From: Acidobacteriota bacterium
GTDB taxonomy: Bacteria; Acidobacteriota; Terriglobia; UBA7540
DNA: 33,420 nucleotides
Assembly: GCA_021828285.1 (NCBI GenBank)
Contig: JAKASG010000029.1
Coordinates: 1 to 33,420, forward strand
Direction: 5' to 3'
The position numbers and the translations under genes were made by a program. The notes below the pieces were generated by a model. It saw only the letters and a program-made list of their open reading frames with translations. It was not told where the DNA came from and did no database searches. Positions 24,027-31,894 of this stretch are shown here, piece after piece; position 1 is the stretch's first letter; the number at the start of each line of letters is the position of its first letter.

Positions 24027-25142
24027 TCAGAGATGAGTGGCGCCGGCTCTTCCGGGTCCCAAACGACGGCGATTGATGGCGGCCTGAATCATCAGGAATT
24101 CGCCGACGTTATCCATGGTGAGCAGGCCGACGAGACGGCCGTCGTGCTCGACGGGCACCGTGTGGCATTTACATTCATGGAAGAGCCGCAACGCGTCTTC
24201 GAGCATGTCGTGCGAATCGGCGATGGGAATGTCGCGGCGCATGGCGTCGCGCACTCGGGTGTCCGATCCGCCTTGCGTCAGCATGCGCATCAAATCCTCG
24301 CGCTGCAGGACGCCGAGCGCGTGGTGACCGAAGACGACCGGGAAATCATGCTGCCATCCCGCGAGCAGGTGCTCGACCGCGACGGCGAGGGTGTCATCCG
24401 GCTGAAGCGATCGAAAATCCGTCAGCATGACGTGCTGGACCGGAATGTTGCCCATTGAAGTGTGAATCTGCGCCATGGAGGCTTCCTGCTCGGCGCCCAT
24501 CCAAACGAACAGCGCGATGAAGAGAAGAAACGGATCGCCCAGCAGTCCCGCCAGGCCGAAGAGAAACGCCATGCCTTGTCCCACCCGCGCGGCAATGTGC
24601 GTTGCGCGCGTGTATTCCATGCGCATCCCGAGCAGCGCGCGCAGCACTCGCCCGCCATCCATGGGGAAAGCCGGGAGAAGATTGAATGCGACGAGCCATA
24701 AGTTCACAACCATCAATTGATCGAGGAAGTGCGACCCGGAGAGATCAATGAGCGAGAACTGTGGCGTCCGGCCCATCGCGAGAAGCAGGACGAATAGGCC
24801 GATGGCGATGACCACGTTGACTGCGGGGCCGGCGAGTGCGACCCAAAGCTCTTGAATCGGCTTATCCGGCATCCGCTCGAGCCGCGCGAGGCCGCCGATG
24901 GGCAGCAGCGTGATGTCGCGCGTTTTGATGCCGAAAGTGCGGGCCGTCAGCGCATGGCCCAGTTCGTGGAGCACGATGCAGCCGAAAATGACGATGACGA
25001 AGAAAGCGCCGACCAGCGCGGCTGCAAGATTGTGCCCGTGCGCCCAGGAGATATAGAGCACGAAGGCAATCAGCAGCCAGAATGTGGCGTGGACGTAAAG
25101 CCCGATGCCCGCCACCTGTCCGATTTTCCACGACCATCGCAT
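24027..25142 (-). CDS. Site-2-type intramembrane metalloprotease with CBS domains
   Basis: The ATG at 25142 gives 371 residues starting MRWSWKIGQVAGIGLYVH, as in this family; the frame is open 30 codons further but without family character. The protein is a polytopic zinc protease of family M50 that cleaves substrates within or near the membrane. HELGH (residues 59-63) binds zinc, and NLLPAFPMDGGRVLRAL supplies the third ligand (D162). Six or so transmembrane helices fill residues 10-215. The C-terminal ~140 residues form a CBS pair (VQHVMLTDFRSLQPDDTLA and MRRDIPIADSHDMLEDAL), which usually senses adenine nucleotides. The substrate is unknown; no anti-sigma factor gene is adjacent. Confidence 0.9.
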   Translation of the reverse strand: MRWSWKIGQVAGIGLYVHATFWLLIAFVLYISWAHGHNLAAALVGAFFVIVIFGCIVLHELGHALTARTFGIKTRDITLLPIGGLARLERMPDKPIQELWVALAGPAVNVVIAIGLFVLLLAMGRTPQFSLIDLSGSHFLDQLMVVNLWLVAFNLLPAFPMDGGRVLRALLGMRMEYTRATHIAARVGQGMAFLFGLAGLLGDPFLLFIALFVWMGAEQEASMAQIHTSMGNIPVQHVMLTDFRSLQPDDTLAVAVEHLLAGWQHDFPVVFGHHALGVLQREDLMRMLTQGGSDTRVRDAMRRDIPIADSHDMLEDALRLFHECKCHTVPVEHDGRLVGLLTMDNVGEFLMIQAAINRRRLGPGRAGATHL

Positions 25143-25428
25143 CTGAAAGATTCCGTCCCGATTCTTCGCATTGCTGCGGCGGCTCCGAACCAGCCCCATC
25201 TCGAAGTTAACACCCTGCCGGATATGCTGCAACCGCCGGATTGCCTTGGCGAGCCGGCCACTTCATGGCGCAGTCTGGCGAGCATCTGGCGCGAGCGCGA
25301 CGGCGCAGCGGTTCTTGGCGTGCGATGATACACTATGCACATCGCCGCCGGCGCCCGCGTGCGCGTGGAGATTTGGCGGCGCGGAATCTTCGCGGATCGA
25401 TTCCGTGCGGGTCTCAAGGGGGCAACGC

Positions 25429-26619
25429 ATGGTCGCCACGCACCGCAAAATCGAGCTCGCCGAGCGCATGAGCCGGCTCGGCACGGAAAGCGCCTTCGAA
25501 GTTCTGGTTCGCGCGCGGGAACTCGAGGCGCGCGGCAAGAATATCATTCATCTCGAAATCGGCGAGCCGGATTTCGCGACCCCGGCGAATATCGTCGAGG
25601 CGGCGATTCATGCGCTGCGAGACGGGTGGACGCATTACGGGCCGCCTGCGGGCTTGCCGGCGCTCCGCGAAGCCATCGCCGAAGAGGTCTCGAAAAGCCG
25701 CGGCATCAGCGTGGATCCCGCCGAAGTCGTCGTCACGCCCGGCGCCAAACCGATCCTTTTCTTCGCGCTTCTCGCCCTGGTCGAACCAGACGACGAAGTT
25801 CTCTATCCGAATCCCGGTTTCCCGATTTACGAGTCCATGATCAATTTTGTGGGCGCGAAGCCGGTCCCTTACGCTCTTCATGAAGAGCGCGCATTCGATT
25901 TCATTCCCGATGAACTGGCCGCGCTCCTGACTTCGCGCACACGGCTCATCATCCTCAACTCGCCGCATAACCCCACCGGAGGCGTTTCCCGCCGCGCATC
26001 GCTCGAGCCGCTTGCCGCGACTCTTGCCGGGCGCGATATTTTCGTTCTCTCGGATGAAATTTATCATCGGCTCATCTATGAAGGTGACGCGGTGAGCATC
26101 GCTTCATTTCCGGGAATGAAAGATCAGGTCATTATCCTCGACGGTTTCTCAAAAACCTACGCCATGACCGGCTGGCGGCTCGGTTACGGTGTGATGCGCC
26201 AGGACCTCGCGCAGGAATTCGCCCTGCTCATGACCAATTCCAATTCCTGCACGGCGAGCTTCACTCAAATGGCCGGCCTTGAAGCGCTCCGCGGCGATCA
26301 GGGTCCGGTCGAAGCGATGCGGATAGAATTCCGCGGGCGGCGCGAGGTGATCGTCGAAGGCTTGAATCGGATTCGTGGATTTCGCTGCGCCGAGCCGCAC
26401 GGCGCGTTTTACGTTTTCCCGAATATCAGCGCCACGGGCTGGAGCTCGCGCGAAGTCGCGGACGCGCTGCTGAATGAAGCAGGTGTCGCGTGCCTCGCTG
26501 GGACGGCTTTTGGCGCCTGGGGCGAAGGCCATCTGCGCTTGTCTTTTGCGAACTCGGTGGAGAATATTCAGGAGGCGCTCCGCAGAATGGGCGAGTGGGC
26601 GGAGAAGACGCTTCACTAG
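25429..26619 (+). CDS. Class I pyridoxal-phosphate aminotransferase
   Basis: The ATG at 25429 follows AAGGGGG by about seven bases and gives 396 residues; the frame is open further upstream but without homology. This is a fold-type I PLP enzyme of the aspartate aminotransferase group. HLEIGEPDFATP marks the N-terminal substrate loop, HYGPPAGLPALREAI the next helix, ILNSPHNPTGG the Asn contacting PLP, LSDEIYHRLIYEG the Asp/Tyr pair, DGFSKTYAMTGWRLGY the Schiff-base lysine (K242) and LRLSFANS the substrate-carboxylate arginine. The exact amino donor cannot be told. The next gene, a 2-hydroxyacid dehydrogenase, would suit a shared glyoxylate/hydroxypyruvate or branched 2-oxoacid route, as inference. 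Confidence 0.92.
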   Translation: MVATHRKIELAERMSRLGTESAFEVLVRARELEARGKNIIHLEIGEPDFATPANIVEAAIHALRDGWTHYGPPAGLPALREAIAEEVSKSRGISVDPAEVVVTPGAKPILFFALLALVEPDDEVLYPNPGFPIYESMINFVGAKPVPYALHEERAFDFIPDELAALLTSRTRLIILNSPHNPTGGVSRRASLEPLAATLAGRDIFVLSDEIYHRLIYEGDAVSIASFPGMKDQVIILDGFSKTYAMTGWRLGYGVMRQDLAQEFALLMTNSNSCTASFTQMAGLEALRGDQGPVEAMRIEFRGRREVIVEGLNRIRGFRCAEPHGAFYVFPNISATGWSSREVADALLNEAGVACLAGTAFGAWGEGHLRLSFANSVENIQEALRRMGEWAEKTLH

Positions 26620-26698
26620 AGTTCCCTTCGGGCCGTGATAGGATGGTGAAGGTGACGCGCGGAAAGCGCGAATTCCGCTTCTTTCCGTGATCGTTTCG

Positions 26699-27808
26699 AT
26701 GCCGGAACAACGACCCCGATACCGGGTTTTCGCCACTTGCGACATTGGCAAAGACGCGCTCGACCTGCTGCGCGAGCGCGGCTACGAAGTCGAGGTGTAC
26801 GATCGGCTCGAGCCTCCGCCGAAAAATCTCATCATTGAGAAAGTCCGCGCCGGCGTTGACGCGCTTATCACCACACTACGCGATCCGATTGACGCGGAAG
26901 TCTTCGAAGCAGGGAAGGGAACACTCAAAGTCGTCGCGCAGGATGCCGTCGGCTTTGACAACATCAACCGCGCGGACGCCAATCACTACAAGATTCCTTT
27001 CACCCACACGCCCGACGTCTTGAACGAGGCGACGGCGGAATTCGCGCTGTTCATCCTTGCTTCGCTCGCGCGCAAGCTCTACCCGAGCGAGCGTCTGGTG
27101 CGGGAAAATCGCTGGGGCGCGTGGCATCCGTATCTGCCGTTTCTCGGCGACGAAGTGACGGGGAAAACCATTGCCGTCATCGGGACGGGGCGCATCGGCC
27201 AGGCGTTCATCAAGAAGGCGGTTGCGCTCGACGTGAACTTCCTTTGCTTCGATCCGGTCAAGGAAGCGAAAGGGTTTGCCGAAAAAATCCAGGAGGAAAT
27301 GAACCTTCGTTTCCTCAGCGAGTTCACCGGCGAAAAGCGGACGATTCGATACGCGCGCTTTGAGGAATGCCTTGCGCAGGCGGATTTCCTGAGCCTCCAC
27401 GTGCCCCTGCTGCGCGAACGCGAAGCTCCGACGCCGACCTACCACCTGATCAACGAAAAAACGCTCCGGCTCATGAAGCCCACAGCCTATCTCGTCAATA
27501 CTTCGCGCGGGCCTGTTGTGGACGAGCGGGCGCTCGCTGAAGCGCTGAAGCAGAACGTCATCGCCGGCGCGGCGCTCGATGTGTTTGAAAAGGAGCCGCT
27601 GCCCGCCGATTCGCCTCTTCGCGATCCCGCGCTTGAAGACCGCGTCCGTCTGTTCCACCACTTCGCGAGCGCCGGGCGCATCACCCGGCTCTCAACCGAT
27701 CCCAATCGGGGAATGGCCGGACGCTGCATCCAGGCGCTGCAGGACGTGCTCGAGGGCGGCAAGCCGGCCGACGTTCCGTGGGTCGTCAACAAGGAAGCCT
27801 TCCGCTAG
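26699..27808 (+). CDS. D-2-hydroxyacid dehydrogenase (NAD-dependent)
   Basis: 369 residues from the ATG at 26699 (a GTG at 26687 would add four). Catalytic-domain halves flank a Rossmann domain with AVIGTGRIGQAFIKKA. The active-site residues are R270 (NTSRGPVVDE), E299 (DVFEKEP) and probably H321 (LFHHFASAG), so the enzyme should be active, interconverting 2-oxo and D-2-hydroxy acids. The PFLGDEV.. insertion and the overall pattern resemble D-lactate dehydrogenase or glyoxylate/hydroxypyruvate reductase; the substrate is not determinable by eye. No RBS is evident. It lies ~80 bases after the aminotransferase and may be co-transcribed with it. Confidence 0.9.
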   Translation: MPEQRPRYRVFATCDIGKDALDLLRERGYEVEVYDRLEPPPKNLIIEKVRAGVDALITTLRDPIDAEVFEAGKGTLKVVAQDAVGFDNINRADANHYKIPFTHTPDVLNEATAEFALFILASLARKLYPSERLVRENRWGAWHPYLPFLGDEVTGKTIAVIGTGRIGQAFIKKAVALDVNFLCFDPVKEAKGFAEKIQEEMNLRFLSEFTGEKRTIRYARFEECLAQADFLSLHVPLLREREAPTPTYHLINEKTLRLMKPTAYLVNTSRGPVVDERALAEALKQNVIAGAALDVFEKEPLPADSPLRDPALEDRVRLFHHFASAGRITRLSTDPNRGMAGRCIQALQDVLEGGKPADVPWVVNKEAFR

Positions 27809-27860
27809 AGAATCGTTTTTGCCTTCAGGCCCTCCGCTCGGCATAAGGCTGCGACCCCCC

Positions 27861-27889
27861 TTGCGCTTATTGAAATTGGACATTATTAT
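27861..27889 (+). promoter_or_regulatory. Possible promoter of the F0 cluster
   Basis: TTGCGC (27861-27866) and TATTAT (27884-27889) are 17 bases apart in an otherwise AT-richer patch about 140 bases upstream of atpZ. The -35 is weak. Confidence 0.35.
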
Positions 27890-28026
27890 CTTGCATTGCC
27901 TTCGGTGGCTCAGGCGGTCGCGGCATTGTAAGATAATTCTCGGTTTCGCTGCACGGTTGAGGGTTGCGCCCGTGCTCGAAGGGGACGAGAGCGCTTGGGG
28001 CGCCGCAAATTCCGTAAGGAGGGTGT

Positions 28027-28293
28027 TTGTCCTACGACAAGGACAAACTCGCCGAGATTTTTGCGCAGGTCGCCTATTATTCTGGTCTCGGGTTCATCAT
28101 GCCCGCCGGACTTGCGGGCGGATACGTTCTCGGCTGGTATTTGGACAGCAAGTTCAGGACTTCGCCCGTCTTTACGATTATTTTTGCCGCAATCGGCGCT
28201 GTCGGCGGAGTCATTGAAGTGATCAGGATCATTCTGCGAGAGGAAAAAATTGAAGAGCGAAGGAATTCCGGCGGACGGCCTCGCCAGGGCTGA
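28027..28293 (+). CDS. atpZ: AtpZ/ATPase gene 1-like small membrane protein
   Basis: The 88-residue protein has two transmembrane helices (about residues 17-38 and 47-67) with GLGFIMPAGLAGGYVLGWYLD, the pattern of the F0F1-ATPase 'gene 1' (AtpZ/AtpI) family that precedes the ATP synthase genes and has been proposed to aid magnesium/calcium transport or c-ring assembly. The TTG start is supported by a strong AAGGAGG a few bases upstream. Its end overlaps the next gene by 44 bases. Confidence 0.82.
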   Translation: MSYDKDKLAEIFAQVAYYSGLGFIMPAGLAGGYVLGWYLDSKFRTSPVFTIIFAAIGAVGGVIEVIRIILREEKIEERRNSGGRPRQG

Positions 28294-28687
28294 AGCGCGC
28301 TTGCCGCGCTGGATGGCCGGCATTGCCGGATTGGGCGCGATTGGGATCTTCGCGTTTGCTGGCTCGCGGGCGGCTTTCAGTTTTACGCTTGGCGGGGTGA
28401 TTTCCATTCTCGGGTATCGCTGGCTCGCGCGCGCCGTCGCGGCTGCGCTCTACGCGAGCGAGAAGCCCGTGGCAAAGGGAATCGTTCGCAATTTCATCTT
28501 GCGTTATGTTTTGGCGTTCGGCGCGGTGCTCGCGGTTTACGAGACGCACTTGCTTCCGGTCGCGTGGATGATTGCTGGACTGCTCGTTCCGGCTGCCGGA
28601 GCCATGGCGGAATCGCTCCTGCTCCTCGTGAAATTGGCCGGCAAGCCGCAGGATTCGAGCTTCAATCCCGCAAGCGGCGCGCGTTGA
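28250..28687 (+). CDS. atpI: ATP synthase subunit I-like membrane protein
   Basis: The 145-residue protein starts at TTG after an AGAGGA motif and overlaps atpZ by 44 bases. It has about four transmembrane segments (near residues 22-40, 44-62, 84-102 and 104-125), matching the ATP synthase I/AtpI group by size, topology and place directly before atpB. Sequence resemblance to well-known AtpI proteins is weak by eye, so the name rests largely on context. Confidence 0.65.
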   Translation: MKSEGIPADGLARAEARLPRWMAGIAGLGAIGIFAFAGSRAAFSFTLGGVISILGYRWLARAVAAALYASEKPVAKGIVRNFILRYVLAFGAVLAVYETHLLPVAWMIAGLLVPAAGAMAESLLLLVKLAGKPQDSSFNPASGAR

Positions 28688-28714
28688 CGCGGGAAAAGGT
28701 CGTTCAGGACGATT

Positions 28715-29470
28715 ATGGAACACGAACTCTGGTTCACGGCCCTGTTGAATAGATTGTTCGCTCACGGGGTCACGGCATTGCTGGTAATGATTTCGAGCCT
28801 GCCCGGTTTGGCCTTCGTGCGACCGGCGGACCCGATCCATCCCATCCCGAATTACTTCGCCGGGGAAGTTCTCGTATTCCTGGTCATTGTGATCGGCGCG
28901 ATTATCCTTCGCGCGCGGCTCTCCGTTGAAAATCCCGGCAAACTGCAGATGGCGGTGGAGACGTTCCTCCAATTCAATCACAACTTGGTGGATGAGGTCA
29001 TCGGCCATGATGGACGGCCCTACGTCGCCCTCATCGGCACACTTGGTTTATTCATTTTGCTTTGCAACCTCGAGGGGCTCATTCCCACTCTGATGACGCC
29101 CACGTCGGTCGTTTACGTACCCCTCGGGTGCGCGACAGTCGTCTTCCTTCACTGCAATTACCATGGATTTCGGGTGAAAGGGTTTTTCGGGTACCTGCGC
29201 CACTTAAGCGGACCGATGGTGTGGATTGCTCCCCTGTTTTTCTTCATCGAAGTATTCAGCGACTTTCTTCGAATGCTTTCGCTGACTGCGCGTCTCTGGG
29301 CGAACATGCTTGCGGGCGTAACGCTTCCCGACGTGTTTGGCTCCCTCGTGCCCATCGGAGTCCCCTCGGTCTTCATGCTGCTGCACCTGGTCGAGTCGTT
29401 TTTGCAGGCCTACGTCTTTATGATTCTTCCGGCTCTTTACGTGAGCCTGGCCACTTCGGAAGAGCACTGA
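28715..29470 (+). CDS. atpB: ATP synthase F0 subunit a
   Basis: The 251-residue subunit forms the proton (or sodium) half-channels beside the c-ring. It has 5-6 transmembrane helices. The essential arginine is R193 in LSLTARLWANMLAG (R210 in E. coli). The C-terminal helix ESFLQAYVFMILPALYVSLA and the SEEH terminus are nearly invariant features. It starts 27 bases after atpI. Confidence 0.95.
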   Translation: MEHELWFTALLNRLFAHGVTALLVMISSLPGLAFVRPADPIHPIPNYFAGEVLVFLVIVIGAIILRARLSVENPGKLQMAVETFLQFNHNLVDEVIGHDGRPYVALIGTLGLFILLCNLEGLIPTLMTPTSVVYVPLGCATVVFLHCNYHGFRVKGFFGYLRHLSGPMVWIAPLFFFIEVFSDFLRMLSLTARLWANMLAGVTLPDVFGSLVPIGVPSVFMLLHLVESFLQAYVFMILPALYVSLATSEEH

Positions 29471-29549
29471 TTTCTTGTTCGGTCCGCGAGCGTGAGGTCC
29501 CTTTGCCCCCGCAAAGGCTGACAACCACCCACTGGCGGAAATTCAAACG

Positions 29550-29575
29550 CCCTCCCGGGTGAAAGACCGGGAGGG
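29550..29575 (+). promoter_or_regulatory. Strong hairpin in the atpB-atpE gap
   Basis: CCCTCCCGG and CCGGGAGGG form a perfect nine-pair stem around an eight-base loop, ending six bases before the GGAGGG ribosome-binding site of atpE. No U-run follows, so it is not a terminator. It may act as an mRNA stabiliser/processing site or control atpE translation. Confidence 0.7.
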
Positions 29576-29588
29576 AACTGGAGGGAGT

Positions 29589-29909
29589 ATGAAAACGAAA
29601 CTGATTGGTCTTGCGACTTTCGTGATTGGCTTGCTTTATGCGGCGCCGGCGCTCGCGGCGGCAGCGGCGCCTGCGACTTCGGCGGGCGGTGGAACGGACT
29701 GGGGGCCGATTGGCGCGGGCGTGGGCATGGCGATCGCGTCCGGGCTTTGCGGATTGGGACAAGGCCGGGCAGCGGCAGGCGCCTGCGAAGGCGTTGCCCG
29801 CAATCCCGGGGCGAGGCCGGGAATTTTCCTGTTCCTGATTTTGGGGCTCGTCTTCATCGAGTCTCTTGCGCTCTACACGTTCCTGATTATTTTCCTCAAG
29901 ATCAAATAG
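29589..29909 (+). CDS. atpE: ATP synthase F0 subunit c
   Basis: The ATG at 29589 follows GGAGGGA; 106 residues. An N-terminal signal-like helix (MKTKLIGLATFVIGLLYAAPALA) is followed by the two-helix hairpin. GxGxG-type repeats (GAGVGMAIASGLCGLGQGR), the polar loop ARNPGARP and the ion-binding carboxylate E91 in VFIESLALYT are all present. The protein is longer than usual (~75-90 residues) because of the leader, which may be cleaved after ALA. Q58, E91, S92 and Y96 occupy positions used for sodium in some c-subunits, but the threonine after ES is leucine here. Confidence 0.94.
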   Translation: MKTKLIGLATFVIGLLYAAPALAAAAAPATSAGGGTDWGPIGAGVGMAIASGLCGLGQGRAAAGACEGVARNPGARPGIFLFLILGLVFIESLALYTFLIIFLKIK

Positions 29910-29946
29910 ACTGGTTTCAGACGAGACAAATCATCACACAGGCTCG

Positions 29947-29978
29947 CGAGGGGAAACGCGCGTTTCCCCTCGTTTATT
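29947..29978 (+). terminator. Terminator of the atpZIBE cluster
   Basis: CGAGGGGAAAC and GTTTCCCCTCG pair perfectly (11 pairs) around GCGC, followed by TTTATT, 37 bases after the atpE stop. No further ATP synthase gene follows on either strand. Confidence 0.85.
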
Positions 29979-30036
29979 CCATTGGCATGCCTCGGGACCG
30001 ACGGCTGCGTGTTTCCTCTGGACGCGGCTTTCATCG

Positions 30037-30384
30037 TTATTTGCCGACGAGCTTTCCATTTTTGTTCTGATTGCCGGGCTGCGCAAAAGCGCTACGCCAG
30101 CCGGAGAATCCCGCCGAGAAGACCATAAGGTAAATCGTTCCGGCTGACGCGATCAGTGTCATGACCAGCACGATTTGAGCCGCACCCAAACCAAATGGGC
30201 CTGACAGAAATCCAAAAAGGACTGCGCCCAGCGCCACGCCCGAAAAAGTCAGCACATTCGATGCAGCAGTCATGCGGCCTTTCGAATGCCGCCCGGCGCG
30301 CGCCTGCAAAAAGGCCGCGATGATGCGCGGCCGCGCCGTTCGCGAACTCGGGGTACAACCCGAGTCGGCCATGGCGCAAATCAT
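30037..30384 (-). pseudogene. C-terminal remnant of an MFS transporter
   Basis: Residues from AFLQARAGRHSKGRMTAASN through LGAVLFGFLSGPFGLGAAQI and a further hydrophobic helix (VLVMTLIASAGTIYLMVF) match the last two helices of MFS proteins of the lysophospholipid-transporter (LplT-like) type. The first ~30 residues of the frame have no family character, and the ten preceding helices are absent. No promoter or RBS is visible. It is most likely a leftover of a deleted transporter gene. Confidence 0.55.
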
Positions 30385-30436
30385 TGAACCGCGCGCCTAA
30401 TCATCTGTCAGCCGACTTCGTGCTCTTCGCGATGCG

Positions 30437-30758
30437 CTACTCGTTCATGATTTTTTCTAACTGGGCGGTAAACATTGGCAGTTTACTCTGAACAATGTCC
30501 CAGATGATGTCGCTGTCCACGCCGAAGTACTCATGGATCAGGATGTCACGAAGCCCTGCAATCCTTTTCCATTCGACCTCTGGATAGCGCACTCGGATAT
30601 CCTCTGGAATACGCTTGGCTGCTTCGCCGATAACTTCCAGGTTGCGGATCACGGCTTGCTGTCTTTGCTGAATTGTTCGCGAGATAAGGACGAGTAATAC
30701 GAATTCTTGTCGCTGCTTCCATAATGTCTTCAAGATAGACCCTATAGTCCGGCGGCAT
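30437..30758 (-). pseudogene. hepT: HepT (HEPN/DUF86) toxin gene with two frameshifts
   Basis: Reading from an ATG at 30758, [19 protein letters not shown] is a normal HepT start. After about 20 codons homology moves to the -1 frame ([15 protein letters not shown]), then by a second -1 shift to a third frame ([20 protein letters not shown]) that runs to the stop at 30437. Together they make a full ~105-residue HEPN ribonuclease toxin, with the catalytic RX4HXY motif intact (RDILIHEY). Two one-base losses (about 30701 and 30656) break it, so no full toxin can be made as assembled. A downstream start could make only a C-terminal piece containing the motif. It overlaps mntA by 17 bases. Confidence 0.8.
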
Positions 30759-31041
30759 GGACGGTCTCTTCAAGGATGGTTTGGCGGAGGCGGGGTTTAA
30801 GCGTATCCAAAAGTATCAAATCCACGCGGCAGTTGAAAAGCCCCTCAAGAAATTCCTTCACTTCCATGTAAGCATCGAATGAATTGCGATCGAGCTCCAC
30901 CAGAAAATCAAGGTCGCTCGCGGAATTGCTCTCACCGCGCGCTGCGGACCCAAACAGTCCCAGGCTTCGCACCCCGTAGCGCTGAATCGCTGCGCGGTTT
31001 GCTTCAAGCGTTTTTAGAATCGAATCCCGTGTCCTGAGCAT
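30742..31041 (-). CDS. mntA: MntA-type nucleotidyltransferase antitoxin
   Basis: The ATG at 31041 gives 99 residues (a TTG one codon earlier is possible). This is a minimal nucleotidyltransferase that neutralises HepT by AMPylating the tyrosine next to its RX4HXY motif. [10 protein letters not shown] and SDLDFLVEL contain the family GSX10DXD motif, with D43 and D45 as metal ligands and D74 (CRVDLILLD) as the third carboxylate. All key residues are intact, unlike its partner. The gene is first in the pair. Confidence 0.88.
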   Translation of the reverse strand: MLRTRDSILKTLEANRAAIQRYGVRSLGLFGSAARGESNSASDLDFLVELDRNSFDAYMEVKEFLEGLFNCRVDLILLDTLKPRLRQTILEETVHAAGL

Positions 31042-31118
31042 CAATTTCTTCTTTCGCGCTTACCATAGCATGTCCGCCTACAGCATTCCATGCGTGCTGC
31101 GCCCCTCGTCACCAATAC

Positions 31119-31143
31119 AAAAAGGCCGCGAGAAATCGCGGCC
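31119..31143 (-). terminator. Terminator downstream of hicB
   Basis: On the minus strand GGCCGCGA/TCGCGGCC form a perfect eight-pair stem with a four-base loop, followed by TTTTT. It lies 29 bases beyond the hicB stop and separates it from mntA. Confidence 0.85.
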
Positions 31144-31171
31144 CCGCCTCGGAAGACTTCTGGCTCGATCA

Positions 31172-31387
31172 TCACACGGGCGCTTCGACGTCGCTTGAAG
31201 AAGCGTGGGGCTCGGGCGCAGCCAGTCCTTCGAGGCTCAAGCCCTCAATGTGAAACTCGATGGCCTCGCGCACGTTTCGCTCGACTTCCTCGTGGGTACG
31301 GCCAGTCGAAACACAACCGTCGGGGTCTGGCGAGTAAGCCGAGAATCCAGTTTCCATCGGTTAAATCGCGATCAAGTATTTTTGCAT
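31172..31387 (-). pseudogene. hicB: HicB-type antitoxin gene with an early stop codon
   Basis: An ATG at 31387 with an upstream AGGA...GAGGG starts MQKYLIAI, the normal first strand of HicB, but codon 9 is TAA. The same frame continues with METGFSAYSPDPDGCVSTGR and EEVERNVREAIEFHIEGL, typical HicB, to the stop at 31172. An ATG at 31357, two codons after the stop, could restart translation (61 residues) without the first strand and without a good RBS. HicB normally neutralises the HicA mRNA interferase. No intact hicA is adjacent. Confidence 0.75.
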
Positions 31388-31411
31388 CCCTCGAGTCCTG
31401 CCTGCATTACT

Positions 31412-31894
31412 TCATCCATTTCTGTTAATCATGAGCTCGGCGATTCGTTCAATCTCAGCCCGTTTCCTTGTATTTAAGCTATATGGACCGGAACTTCCCT
31501 GGCTGATGAGGAGCCCCTTTTGGATCAGGTCCTTGATAGCGAGATCAAGCTGGTGGCTCTGCAATCGGGTATGCCTCTGAAGGGACTCCACACTTACACA
31601 GGCATTGCCCCACTTGTCATTCCGCCAGAGCTTCTCGATTACCAGCGCTGCGTTTTGATTTATAGGTAGTTCAAGTCGTTCTTGATCTCGTTCTGGAATA
31701 GTCTCTGGATTGGCACCAACAGGAGGTCTCCGACCAAACCTCTGCCAGTCCCCACTTCGAACAGCATCGACCCAGTGCTCCTCGATCTCGGGCCAGACAT
31801 CGTTGAACGAAAACCCCATCTCGACAAGGTAAAGAGTCAAGTTGGCGGGATGCAAACCAAGCGACCGGGCGGCTTCATGAGTTGGTTGCTTCAT
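31412..31894 (-). CDS. Unknown protein with predicted winged-helix C-terminus
   Basis: From the ATG at 31894 the product is 160 residues; the frame is open six codons more. The start overlaps the end of the coiled-coil gene by 20 bases, with GAGGAGG in the overlap as RBS, so the two are probably coupled. The N-terminus (THEAARSLGLHPANLTLYL) looks like a helix-turn-helix. The second half has a winged-helix pattern (VSVESLQRHTRLQSHQLDLA, then LIQKGLLISQGSSGPYSL). It may be a DNA-binding regulator or a winged-helix subunit such as those accompanying SMC-like or ATPase complexes. I recognise no family. Confidence 0.6.
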   Translation of the reverse strand: MKQPTHEAARSLGLHPANLTLYLVEMGFSFNDVWPEIEEHWVDAVRSGDWQRFGRRPPVGANPETIPERDQERLELPINQNAALVIEKLWRNDKWGNACVSVESLQRHTRLQSHQLDLAIKDLIQKGLLISQGSSGPYSLNTRKRAEIERIAELMINRNG

